DNA of 8,543 nucleotides from an uncultured Bdellovibrionales bacterium (GTDB lineage Bacteria; Bdellovibrionota; Bdellovibrionia; Bdellovibrionales; JAMPXM01). Shown here one piece after another: positions 1 through 5,553 of this stretch. Location of the stretch: positions 1 through 8,543 of the forward strand of contig CALBDW010000022.1 of the NCBI GenBank assembly GCA_937927435.1, given 5' to 3'. A model generated the notes under the pieces. The model was not told the DNA's origin, ran no database searches, and saw nothing but the letters and a program-made list of their open reading frames with translations. A program made the translations under genes and the position numbers. Positions within the stretch are counted from its first letter, which is position 1, and each line of letters starts with the position of its first letter.

Positions 1-37
1 ACAACGAAGTTATAGCTTTCAAAAAAGGAGTTTCAGC

Positions 38-226
38 ATGACTCTTTCCAAACAAGAACAAGACGCGCTTGAGAATTTGCGCAGACACGTTTTCATGATG
101 CGCGAGCACGTCCGGCGTGGAGCGATCGAGTACAAAGGGTTGCGCGACAATGAAGTTTTGCTCGAACTCATTGAGCGACTCATTCGAGAGAACGAGGAAT
201 TGAAAAAGCTGAGGTTACCGGCGTGA
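38..226 (+). CDS. Small coiled-coil protein, 62 aa
   Basis: I do not recognise a named family. The start at 38 is supported by a strong Shine-Dalgarno AAGGAG at 25-30, 7 bases upstream. The protein is almost entirely charged and helical. Its C-terminal third (about residues 40-60, ELIERLIRENEELKKLRL) has leucine/isoleucine heptad spacing typical of a short coiled coil, so it probably oligomerises or binds a partner. There is no signal peptide, membrane segment or metal site. Its stop overlaps the GTG start of the next gene by 4 bases (GTGA), so the two are probably translationally coupled. Similar short coiled-coil proteins recur at 3556, 5356, 6527 and 8348. Function is unknown; that it is a real gene is fairly secure from the SD and the overlap. 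Confidence 0.75.
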   Translation: MTLSKQEQDALENLRRHVFMMREHVRRGAIEYKGLRDNEVLLELIERLIRENEELKKLRLPA

Positions 227-420
227 CCCGACTCTCTGACGTTCTCACAATTCGAGACGGCGAAATCAAACCGCGCATTCGCAGGCGTCGAATCACTATA
301 TGCGCTCATTGCGGTGAAGAGGTCGATATCATTGCGACGCCGGACCACGAAGAACATTTCGTATTTTGTCCGAACTGCGAAATTGCGGAAGTGGAGACGG
401 AAGAGATTGAAAGCGACTAA
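223..420 (+). CDS. Small zinc-ribbon-like protein, 65 aa
   Basis: The start is a GTG at 223 overlapping the previous stop in a GTGA junction. The middle of the protein has two CxxC knuckles, CAHC at about residues 28-31 and CPNC at about 49-52, separated by about 17 residues. This is the arrangement of a zinc ribbon. An arginine-rich stretch (RIRRRR, about 18-23) precedes the first knuckle and the C-terminus is strongly acidic. Zinc binding and nucleic-acid or protein contact are inferred from this layout; no specific family is recognised. The stop TAA at 418-420 lies directly next to a large inverted repeat starting at 421, so ribosomes finishing this gene could influence the RNA structure described there. 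Confidence 0.72.
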   Translation: MTRLSDVLTIRDGEIKPRIRRRRITICAHCGEEVDIIATPDHEEHFVFCPNCEIAEVETEEIESD

Positions 421-507
421 CTCGCTTGAGCAAAGCCGCTGTCGCCACAAACCCCCGTGTGGATTGATAGCGGCTTTGTTGAAGCGAGCGGCCTCGCTTC
501 AACTTTT
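421..507 (+). promoter_or_regulatory. Attenuator-like RNA: competing antiterminator and terminator hairpins
   Basis: Three arms can be read directly. Arm 1 (421-440) pairs with arm 2 (469-488) over 20 positions with a single mismatch and one G-U. The stem continues inward through 441-443/466-468 and an inner stem CCACA 445-449 / TGTGG 458-462 with an 8-base loop. Arm 2 also pairs perfectly over 11 bases (478-488) with arm 3 (493-503), with loop CGGC, and arm 3 is followed at once by TTTT (504-507): an intrinsic terminator. The two folds exclude each other. The block starts one base after the stop codon of the upstream gene, so a ribosome stopping at 418-420 would cover arm 1 and favour the terminator. 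That regulatory reading is inference; the complementarity is seen. Confidence 0.6.
478..507 (+). terminator. Rho-independent terminator
   Basis: A perfect 11-bp stem (478-488 with 493-503), tetraloop CGGC at 489-492, then four T residues at 504-507. It would end transcription of the two small genes at 38-420 before xis and int. Its left arm also takes part in the longer alternative hairpin 421-488. Confidence 0.7.
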
Positions 508-533
508 AGGTATATCGAATGCGTAATAATTTT

Positions 534-592
534 CGAGGCGTTTCCCGCGTCGACCTGATCACCTCGCCAGGCGGCGCGGGCGCCTCGGTTTT
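534..592 (+). terminator. Second GC-rich hairpin before the xis-like gene, terminator-like
   Basis: CGAGGCG at 534-540 pairs with CGCCTCG at 581-587, and CCCGCG at 544-549 pairs with CGCGGG at 575-580, with only TTT (541-543) bulged. The right arm is followed by GTTTTG. The loop (550-574) is large and can fold further (CCTG/CAGG). It could be a second terminator, or a 5' leader structure, since the SD of the gene starting at 605 (GAGGT, 595-599) begins just 8 bases after it. A TAATAAT element at 524-530 could be a -10 box, but no convincing -35 was found. Confidence 0.45.
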
Positions 593-604
593 GTGAGGTA
601 GAAA

Positions 605-802
605 ATGGGAGCGAAGAAAATCAAACAAGCTGCATTTTATTCGACTGGTGATGTCGCCAAAATTGTCGGCAAGTGCACCGAAACAATTCGGCGTGAAATA
701 AAAAAAGGACGCCTTCGTACTCTCGTGTTCAACGGCAATTATGCGATCCCGGTGGAAGCTTTTGAAGAATGGAAAGCAAAATACTTCACCAAGCCTGAGT
801 GA
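605..802 (+). CDS. Excisionase-like helix-turn-helix DNA-binding protein, 65 aa
   Basis: The start at 605 has an SD-like GAGGT at 595-599. Residues about 12-55 form a MerR/excisionase-type winged HTH: YSTGDVAKIVGKCTETIRR is helix-turn-recognition helix, followed by the basic turn KKGRL, a short beta wing (RTLVFNGNYAIP) and a final helix EAFEEWKAKY. This is the usual plan and length of the HTH_17/excisionase family, which binds DNA near att sites and steers integrase toward excision, or acts as a small regulator. The gene ends 4 bases before the integrase gene, which supports a recombination-directionality role. Assignment to Xis rather than another small HTH regulator is inferred from position. 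Confidence 0.72.
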   Translation: MGAKKIKQAAFYSTGDVAKIVGKCTETIRREIKKGRLRTLVFNGNYAIPVEAFEEWKAKYFTKPE

Positions 803-806
803 TTAA

Positions 807-1901
807 ATGTCGAAGCTAAAAAAGTACCGCGACAAAAAAGGCAACTCAGTATCTCATCTTTATCGCGATGAGATGAGCGGTATTTTTTGGGCCGTTATTC
901 GTGTCGGCAATAAAATCAGAAAGAAAAGCCTTCAAACGACAAGTTACCTTGAAGCTCTTAATTTTCTTCCGAGGGCGCTTGAAGAGCTCGGGAAAGAGAC
1001 GCCGAAAGAAAAGAATGCGCCCGCGAAACTCATAAAAGAATACATAGAAGACTTGCGAAAAGAGAAAGTGGCAAACGAAACGAGAGATGCCACGCTTAAG
1101 AAATTCGATAGCATCGTTAAGAATCACATCAATCCATATTTTGGAAATTTAAGACCTGATCAAATTCATAAAGGGATCATCTCTGACTTTCTTATTTGGT
1201 ATCGCGAAAGAAGCGACGGCCAGGTTTTTAATATCTATAAGTACCTTGGAAACATCTTTCATTTCATGCTCAAGGCTGGCGCTATTACGCCGGACCAAAT
1301 GCCGGAGTTAAAACTTCCGAAGTCCGAGAAACGCCATCACGACAAAAAGAAAGGTCGCGTGATTACGGATGAGGAACGCGAAGCGTTGAGAAAGCACGGC
1401 TCCGATCGTGCAAAACTCATCATTGGTCTCGGCGATATTCTCGGAATGCGAAAAATGGAAATCGGAGCACTTGAGAAAAAGCGCATATACAAGAAGAACG
1501 GACGTTATTTTATTATTCTCACCGAAGACGATACGAAAACCGGACTTCCGCGTGTTCTCGGTGTCCCAAAGTCTCTTGAACATTTGCTTGAGAAAGCAAT
1601 CAAGGCGTCAGGAGATAGCCGGTTTCTTTTTCCTGCCAAGCGCGGGGATAAACACATCCCGGCTCAAATCATCGACAAAGAGTGGAAAGCTGTAAAGCAA
1701 GCCGCTGGCATCAAAGGTCGCCTTCGATTCCATGACCTTCGGCATTCAAGAGCCACAGAGTTTGCGAAACGTGGCGTCAATCCAGCGATTGCCTGCACAA
1801 TATTGGGCATGAGCCTTCGGATGTATCAGAAAGTTTATCTCAACCTTTCGGACGAGGATCTTCTCAACACAATCGACTTAATTGATGAGGTGTCAGTGTG
1901 A
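807..1901 (+). CDS. int: Phage tyrosine recombinase (integrase), 364 aa
   Basis: It would catalyse site-specific strand exchange between phage and host att sites. N-terminal residues about 1-60 look like an arm-binding region. Residues about 72-155 form a SAM-like core-binding domain (KLIKEYIEDLRK ... YLGNIFHFMLKAG). The catalytic domain follows: Arg I R215 in LGMRKMEIGAL, beta-hairpin Lys K244 in TKTGLPR, the H-x-x-R box H309/R312 in FHDLRHSRAT, and nucleophile Y344 in KVYLNLS. Length is normal for phage integrases. The usual second His/Trp (LGH) is methionine here (LGM, M335), which is unusual. No strong SD precedes the start, so coupling to the xis-like gene just upstream is likely. The likely attP lies directly downstream. 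Confidence 0.95.
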   Translation: MSKLKKYRDKKGNSVSHLYRDEMSGIFWAVIRVGNKIRKKSLQTTSYLEALNFLPRALEELGKETPKEKNAPAKLIKEYIEDLRKEKVANETRDATLKKFDSIVKNHINPYFGNLRPDQIHKGIISDFLIWYRERSDGQVFNIYKYLGNIFHFMLKAGAITPDQMPELKLPKSEKRHHDKKKGRVITDEEREALRKHGSDRAKLIIGLGDILGMRKMEIGALEKKRIYKKNGRYFIILTEDDTKTGLPRVLGVPKSLEHLLEKAIKASGDSRFLFPAKRGDKHIPAQIIDKEWKAVKQAAGIKGRLRFHDLRHSRATEFAKRGVNPAIACTILGMSLRMYQKVYLNLSDEDLLNTIDLIDEVSV

Positions 1902-2218
1902 TGCACAAAAAATGCGCAGCGAATGTTACCCCAAATGTTACCCTTTGCCTTACAGAAGAGGGCATAACTAATCAACATCACGTAGATATCCGGAATTTCA
2001 GTTGTGTTCCTGCAGCGACCACCACCTCTATTCAGATAACCTCAAGTCTTCACAGATTTTTTCCTACGATGATCGCTGTGTGGCCGAAACAACAATTGCC
2101 ACAACCTTCAACATCAGTTTGTTCCCCTTTTGTTACCCCGGTGGGTTTTCGGGGCTCTGAACGAATGTCCATCTGCTTTTGATTTCATCACATAACCGCA
2201 ACAACTTCAAAGCAGCCA
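1902..2218. other. Non-coding region after int, candidate attP arm region
   Basis: No convincing gene lies here. The box TGTTACCC occurs three times in the same orientation: 1924-1931, 1936-1943 (12-base spacing) and 2131-2138. A related GTTCCCC lies at 2121-2127. TCAACATCA is repeated directly at 1972-1980 and 2108-2116. CCCCG 2136-2140 and CGGGG 2150-2154 form a short hairpin with a 9-base loop but no T-tract. Short repeated boxes next to an integrase gene are what arm-type binding sites look like in attP, so this is the best place for the attachment site. The core crossover sequence cannot be fixed without a host junction. No tRNA 3' end was seen. Confidence 0.4.
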
Positions 2219-2222
2219 ATGG

Positions 2223-2246
2223 GGCGCAGGGGGAGGCGCAGGGGGA
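2223..2246 (+). repeat. Perfect 12-bp tandem duplication covering the RBS
   Basis: The unit GGCGCAGGGGGA occurs twice in a row (2223-2234 and 2235-2246). The last A of the second copy is the first base of the ATG chosen for the replication gene. The duplication also doubles the G-rich, anti-SD-complementary stretch and adds an alternative in-frame ATG upstream at 2219. Confidence 0.8.
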
Positions 2247-3001
2247 TGGCAAACGAGGTCTTCGAAATTGAGGTTCTCAACTGGGAAAAACACAAAGGCG
2301 GGCTTAAGAAAAACCACGCTTATTTCCCGGTCGCAAAACGCATTTTTGACGATCACAAAGTCGCGACGCTTACGCCAGTAGAGCGTCTCCTATACGTGAT
2401 CTTGCTTGCACGATGTGCTGACGACTACTCGGCGGTGATTCGACCAACACGCCAGCAACTCACGACCAGTATCGGACAAAGTCGTTACGACGTCGTGACG
2501 GCGCTACAGTCACTCGAAAGAAATCAACTAGTTAGACTGCTAAATTTGCCCTCTAATAGAAAAGAAAAGAAAAGAAAAGAAAAGAAAATAAAAGAAAATA
2601 AAGGGCGCGAAATTCAGGAAACGCCTGCGGCGCAGGTCGCTATCGCTCCCGCTCAAATCGGAAAAATTCTCGTTGCGCACTACTGCGACGAATACCGCAA
2701 GCGCTACAGCGTCAATCCGGTGATTCGTCCGCAAGACGGCAAGCTTCTCAAAAACCTTGGGGAGTCGGTTGGCGAGGAAAGAGCAAAGGCCCTCATCAAC
2801 GCCTACATCGCGATGAACAACTCGTGGTTCATCACAAAGGCGCATGATGTCGCGACGCTGATTGCGAATTTAAACCAGGTCCAAAACTTTCTCGCGACCG
2901 GTCAAGTTGTCACAGCGCAAGATGCGAAAAACGCCGAAGCGTCAGAATCGCTTAAAAACCAAATCCGCAGGCTGGCAGGGGGTGACTATGACCCCCGCTG
3001 A
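2246..3001 (+). CDS. Phage replication initiator / replisome organiser (lambda O-like), 251 aa
   Basis: I chose ATG 2246 over the in-frame ATG at 2219 because GGGAGG (2231-2236) sits about 9 bases before it, and the upstream version would only add residues encoded by the tandem repeat. The N-terminal ~100 residues (HAYFPVAKRIFDD, TPVERLLYVILLA, IRPTRQQLTTSIGQSRYDVVTALQSLERNQLV) look like the winged-helix DNA-binding domain of phage replication proteins. A lysine-rich linker (RKEKKRKEKKIKEN) encoded by a GAAAA repeat follows. The C-terminal ~120 residues (LINAYIAMNNSWFITKAHDVATLIANLNQV) resemble the partner-binding end of replisome organisers. A loader-like gene follows directly, as in lambda O-P. 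It probably binds the origin and recruits the helicase loader. Confidence 0.75.
   Translation: MANEVFEIEVLNWEKHKGGLKKNHAYFPVAKRIFDDHKVATLTPVERLLYVILLARCADDYSAVIRPTRQQLTTSIGQSRYDVVTALQSLERNQLVRLLNLPSNRKEKKRKEKKIKENKGREIQETPAAQVAIAPAQIGKILVAHYCDEYRKRYSVNPVIRPQDGKLLKNLGESVGEERAKALINAYIAMNNSWFITKAHDVATLIANLNQVQNFLATGQVVTAQDAKNAEASESLKNQIRRLAGGDYDPR
2559..2602 (+). repeat. GAAAA pentanucleotide repeat inside the initiator gene
   Basis: Six uninterrupted GAAAA units (2559-2588) are followed by the degenerate units TAAAA, GAAAA and TAAA up to 2602. On the + strand this stretch is purine-only apart from two T residues, and it encodes the Lys-rich linker. Because the unit is 5 bases, gain or loss of one unit would shift the reading frame and truncate the initiator. 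The tract could also serve as an easily melted element of a replication origin. Confidence 0.9.
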
Positions 3002-3587
3002 AAAAAATCAACTGGCGGCCCTCTGGGCGGCTTATGCGGGCTATTACCGCATGAGACTGGACGATGTTGTCCTGCGAATGTACGCCGACGATCTTTCGGA
3101 TCTCGACTTCGCGCAGGTGCGCGATGCAATGGAGAAGTATCGACGCAATCCGAAAAATCGCACGATGCCGCTACCCGCACAAATTCGAGAGATCGTTCAG
3201 CCGCAAGTCGATCCTGAGTCGGCTGCACGCGAAATCGCCGCACGAATCACTGCGGCCGTCCCGAAATTCGGATGGGCGAATCCGCAAGAAGCGCGAGCCT
3301 ATATTGGCGAAGTTGGCTGGCGAGTCGTTCAAAAACAAGGCGGGTGGTCATACATCTGCGAACATCTTGGCCTTTCGATTGATCCGACCGTGTTTCAAGC
3401 GCAAGTGCGGGAGCTTGCGAAAACACAGCTTACGCATTCAGACGAAGCGATTGCGGACGCGATCGGCCTTCCAAGCGCAACACCTAAAGCGCAAGGCGAG
3501 CTCGCATCAGCAAAAGAAGTTTTGAGTTCATTTCTCAGACTTCCGGGGTCTTGTGATGTCAACAGTTTATCATCCGAACACATATAA
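2988..3587 (+). CDS. Helicase-loader-like replication protein, 199 aa
   Basis: The open frame extends upstream to 2907, but ATG 2988 is preferred because GGGGGTGA lies just before it and it overlaps the end of the initiator gene by 14 bases. The N-terminal ~65 residues (LAALWAAYAGYYRMRLDDVVLRMYADDLSDLDFAQVRDAMEKY then PLPAQIREIV) match the helical pattern of phage helicase-loader/G39P-like domains. The region around residues 95-130 contains EVGWRVVQKQGGWSYICEH, a motif seen in phage replication-associated proteins. Position directly after an O-like initiator fits a lambda P-like loader that brings the host replicative helicase to the origin. The residue pattern supports this only moderately. 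The last ~10 residues overlap the next gene. Confidence 0.6.
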   Translation: MTPAEKNQLAALWAAYAGYYRMRLDDVVLRMYADDLSDLDFAQVRDAMEKYRRNPKNRTMPLPAQIREIVQPQVDPESAAREIAARITAAVPKFGWANPQEARAYIGEVGWRVVQKQGGWSYICEHLGLSIDPTVFQAQVRELAKTQLTHSDEAIADAIGLPSATPKAQGELASAKEVLSSFLRLPGSCDVNSLSSEHI

Positions 3588-3738
3588 CGATGAACGCGAA
3601 CAGCACATGAATTGGCTGCGCGAGGAACTCATTCGCACGATCGAGGAAAACAAAACGTTACGAGAGCGGATTTTGAAACTCGAAGTCAGATGCATTCGCC
3701 TCGAGGCGAGAATTCAACGCATGAAGAGGAACGCATGA
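3556..3738 (+). CDS. Small coiled-coil protein, 60 aa
   Basis: The start is ATG 3556 (a GTG directly before it is also possible). It overlaps the end of the previous gene by 32 bases in another frame. The SD is weak (GGGG at 3545-3548). Residues ~18-55 form a clear coiled coil with regularly spaced L/I (LIRTIEENKTLRERILKLE). The C-terminus is basic (RIQRMKRNA). Its stop overlaps the methyltransferase start as ATGA, so it probably couples the two. No family is recognised. It resembles in style the other small coiled-coil proteins in the window. Confidence 0.6.
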   Translation: MSTVYHPNTYNDEREQHMNWLREELIRTIEENKTLRERILKLEVRCIRLEARIQRMKRNA

Positions 3739-5171
3739 TTCTTCTCGGCGACGCGCTAGAAACATTGAAAACTCTTGAGTCTGAGTCGGTGCAAACTTGC
3801 GTTACGTCCCCGCCATACTGGGGACTGCGCGATTATGGAGTTCATGGACAGATCGGCCTTGAGAAAACGCCGGAAGAATACGTCGAGAAGTTAGTTGAAG
3901 TGTTTCGAGAAGTTCGACGTGTTTTGAAAGATGACGGAACGCTGTGGCTCAACCTTGGCGATAGTTACGCCGGTGGACAGGGCCGAGGTTCGTTAAAGCT
4001 TTCCGACAAACAATCGTCAAACAAAGGGACTCATTTTCAGCTAGGAAAGTCCTGCAAAATTCCAAATGGCCTCAAACCTAAAGACCTAGTCGGCATTCCT
4101 TGGCGTCTTGCATTCGCACTGCAACAGCCGTACGAGCGCGTCCGGATCAAGGACAGGATCGACCGCGCATGGCTGGCGGCGCTGATCGACGGTGAAGGTT
4201 GCATCACCGCGCTTGAGTGCAAGTCCGGGCATGGGTCAGGAAACAGTTACCCGCCAATCCTTCAGGTGCGGATGTGCGACCCTGAGCCAATCATTCGCTG
4301 CTGTGAAATTACCGGGTACGGAAAGGGATCTCCCAAGCAGGAACCGCCGTCCCAAGGCGGACAGCGAGGTTCCTACCAGTGGCGCATACACAGCAGGAAG
4401 GCTGCCGACATCTTGGCCGAGATCTATCCGTACCTGTTGGTTAAGAGAAAGCAGGCTGTTGTCGCTTACAACCTGCAAACCGTTCGAGACAGCTACGAAA
4501 CGAAGCGAGGCGCAAAGATCCCAGAGGACGCTCTCGCAAAGCAGTTGCTGTGCAGAGAAATACTCCAGAAGCTGAATGCTCGTGAGAATGTCGATCTTCC
4601 ATCTTGGATGGTCGAACCGAGGATTGCTGTAGAGCCTGGGTGGTATCTCCGGCAGGATGTGATCTGGCACAAACCGAACCCGATGCCTGAATCAGTGCGC
4701 GATCGATGCACCAAAGCGCACGAGTACATTTTTTTACTCGCGAAATCGGAGCGTTACTTCTTCGATAATGAGGCGATTAAAGAACCGGCTACTTGCGGCT
4801 GGCGCGGATCTCAGTTTCACACTGGGAAAACCGGGGAACATCAACTTGGTCGTGCCCAAAAAGTAAGGCAGAGGATTCCCAACAACACGAGGAACAAACG
4901 CTCGGTCTGGACGGTTTCGACCAAGCCATTCAAAGGCGCTCATCTAGCAACATTCCCCCCAGATTTGATCGAGCCTTGTATTCTCGCTGGCTCACGACCT
5001 GGCGATTTGGTGCTTGACCCATTCGCCGGGGCTGGCACAACCGGAATTGTTTGTAAGAAACACGGACGCCAATTTCTCGGCATAGAAATAAACCCGGAAT
5101 ATCGGGAAATGGCTTTGAAGCGCATAGAGGATTGGAATTTTAAAACGCAACTTGAGTTGGAGATCGCATGA
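3735..5171 (+). CDS. Beta-class DNA methyltransferase with in-frame LAGLIDADG domain, 478 aa
   Basis: ATG 3735 is chosen because it forms an ATGA overlap with the previous stop and has AAGAGGA upstream; the open frame to 3612 is not needed. Methyltransferase motifs are in beta-class order: catalytic TSPPYWGLRDYG (residues ~24-32), LWLNLGDSY (70-78), DLVGIPWRLAFALQ (117-130), GWYLRQDVIWHKPN (302-315) and SAM-binding DPFAGAGTTG (428-437). It would methylate adenine N6 or cytosine N4; the target is unknown. Residues ~132-300 are extra compared with the usual continuous FALQ-xx-GWYLRQD. This segment contains LAALIDGEG (147-155), a LAGLIDADG motif with the acidic residue kept (E154). It lacks intein splice residues. 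Phage protection from host restriction is the likely role; whether the insert is an active nuclease or a recognition module is unknown. Confidence 0.9.
   Translation: MILLGDALETLKTLESESVQTCVTSPPYWGLRDYGVHGQIGLEKTPEEYVEKLVEVFREVRRVLKDDGTLWLNLGDSYAGGQGRGSLKLSDKQSSNKGTHFQLGKSCKIPNGLKPKDLVGIPWRLAFALQQPYERVRIKDRIDRAWLAALIDGEGCITALECKSGHGSGNSYPPILQVRMCDPEPIIRCCEITGYGKGSPKQEPPSQGGQRGSYQWRIHSRKAADILAEIYPYLLVKRKQAVVAYNLQTVRDSYETKRGAKIPEDALAKQLLCREILQKLNARENVDLPSWMVEPRIAVEPGWYLRQDVIWHKPNPMPESVRDRCTKAHEYIFLLAKSERYFFDNEAIKEPATCGWRGSQFHTGKTGEHQLGRAQKVRQRIPNNTRNKRSVWTVSTKPFKGAHLATFPPDLIEPCILAGSRPGDLVLDPFAGAGTTGIVCKKHGRQFLGIEINPEYREMALKRIEDWNFKTQLELEIA
4128..4634 (+). mobile_element. LAGLIDADG homing-endonuclease-like insertion within the methyltransferase
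   Basis: Boundaries are approximate (residues ~132-300 of the host protein), inferred from where the methyltransferase sequence stops and resumes. The motif AWLAALIDGEGCI is at about 4167-4205. The rest has the alternating strand/helix feel of a single-motif LAGLIDADG unit (ILQVRMCDPEPIIRCCEITG, YQWRIHSRKAADILAEIYPYL, VKRKQAVVAY). Single-motif enzymes normally act as dimers. All 11 lysines in the insert use AAG, against 6 AAG and 18 AAA in the flanking methyltransferase parts, which indicates a separate origin. There is no Cys/Ser at the start and no His-Asn-Cys/Ser/Thr at the end, so it is not a protein-splicing element. Confidence 0.7.
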
Positions 5172-5359
5172 ACAACTTACCAACGCTTCACGAAATCAAA
5201 CTGAAACTTGCGAATGAAAGACTTGAGATGTTTGCAGGCAATCCCGTGAAAGCGGCGAAATCGCTCGGCGTTAGTCACTCGACGATGCTTGATTGGATCA
5301 AGCGTTTTGATGAACTGGAAAAGTGGCGGATTGGAATCAAGCGCGGAGGGCGCAGATGA
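5168..5359 (+). CDS. Small helix-turn-helix protein, 63 aa
   Basis: ATG 5168 overlaps the methyltransferase stop (ATGA), with GGAGA at 5159-5163 as SD. Residues ~20-46 (MFAGNPVKAAKSLGVSHSTMLDWIKRF) match the Fis/NtrC-C-terminal type of HTH (N-x-x-x-AA-x-x-LG[VI]-S-x-x-T). The C-terminus is very basic (IKRGGRR). It is probably a small DNA-binding regulator, or an adaptor for the neighbouring modification/recombination proteins. No specific family name is justified. The gene ends in an ATGA overlap with the next gene. Confidence 0.68.
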   Translation: MNNLPTLHEIKLKLANERLEMFAGNPVKAAKSLGVSHSTMLDWIKRFDELEKWRIGIKRGGRR

Positions 5360-5553
5360 TTGGTTTCACACGATGGTGGGATAAATTCATCGAGGCGCTT
5401 AAGATTTTGCTCGCAGGAAGTGACTTGGAAATCTTAAATCTAAAGAAGCAAGTTCAGGAATTGCGTGATGAAAACTGCACTTTAAGACTGCGGCTTGAGG
5501 AAGTAATGGCAGAAAGAGATGAGTTACTGAAACGAGAACAACATGAGCGATGA
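5356..5553 (+). CDS. Small coiled-coil protein, 65 aa
   Basis: ATG 5356 is preferred over the frame opening at 5323. It overlaps the previous stop (ATGA) and has GGAGGG at 5345-5350. The first ~20 residues are aromatic and hydrophobic (MIGFTRWWDKFIEALKILLAG), an amphipathic helix that might touch a membrane or protein surface. Residues ~24-60 form a textbook coiled coil (ILNLKKQVQELRDENCTLRLRLEEV). Function is unknown. It overlaps the rusA-like gene by 11 bases. Confidence 0.62.
   Translation: MIGFTRWWDKFIEALKILLAGSDLEILNLKKQVQELRDENCTLRLRLEEVMAERDELLKREQHER

Noticed and set aside
2136..2154. Terminator after int
   Set aside because: The CCCCG/CGGGG hairpin is only 5 bp and is not followed by a T-tract, so it is kept only as part of the att-region description.
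1898..2182. 94-aa ORF overlapping the int stop
   Set aside because: Its GTG start only overlaps the int stop, it has no SD or domain, and its composition is not protein-like. It is explained by repeats in the candidate attP region.
3064..3525. 153-aa + strand ORF in another frame of the loader-like gene
   Set aside because: Arg/Ser-rich shadow without family signatures or SD, unlike the 7006-7881 case.
3612..3734. Upstream extension of the beta-class methyltransferase
   Set aside because: It would overlap the coiled-coil gene fully and adds non-conserved residues; ATG 3735 has an ATGA junction and an SD.
4192..4575. 127-aa + strand ORF and 144-aa antisense ORF over the LAGLIDADG insert
   Set aside because: No recognisable motifs; low-complexity Arg/Ser/Leu composition; the in-frame LAGLIDADG reading explains the sequence.
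4128..4634. Intein in the methyltransferase
   Set aside because: No Cys/Ser at the start of the insert and no His-Asn-Cys/Ser/Thr at its end, so protein splicing is not supported.
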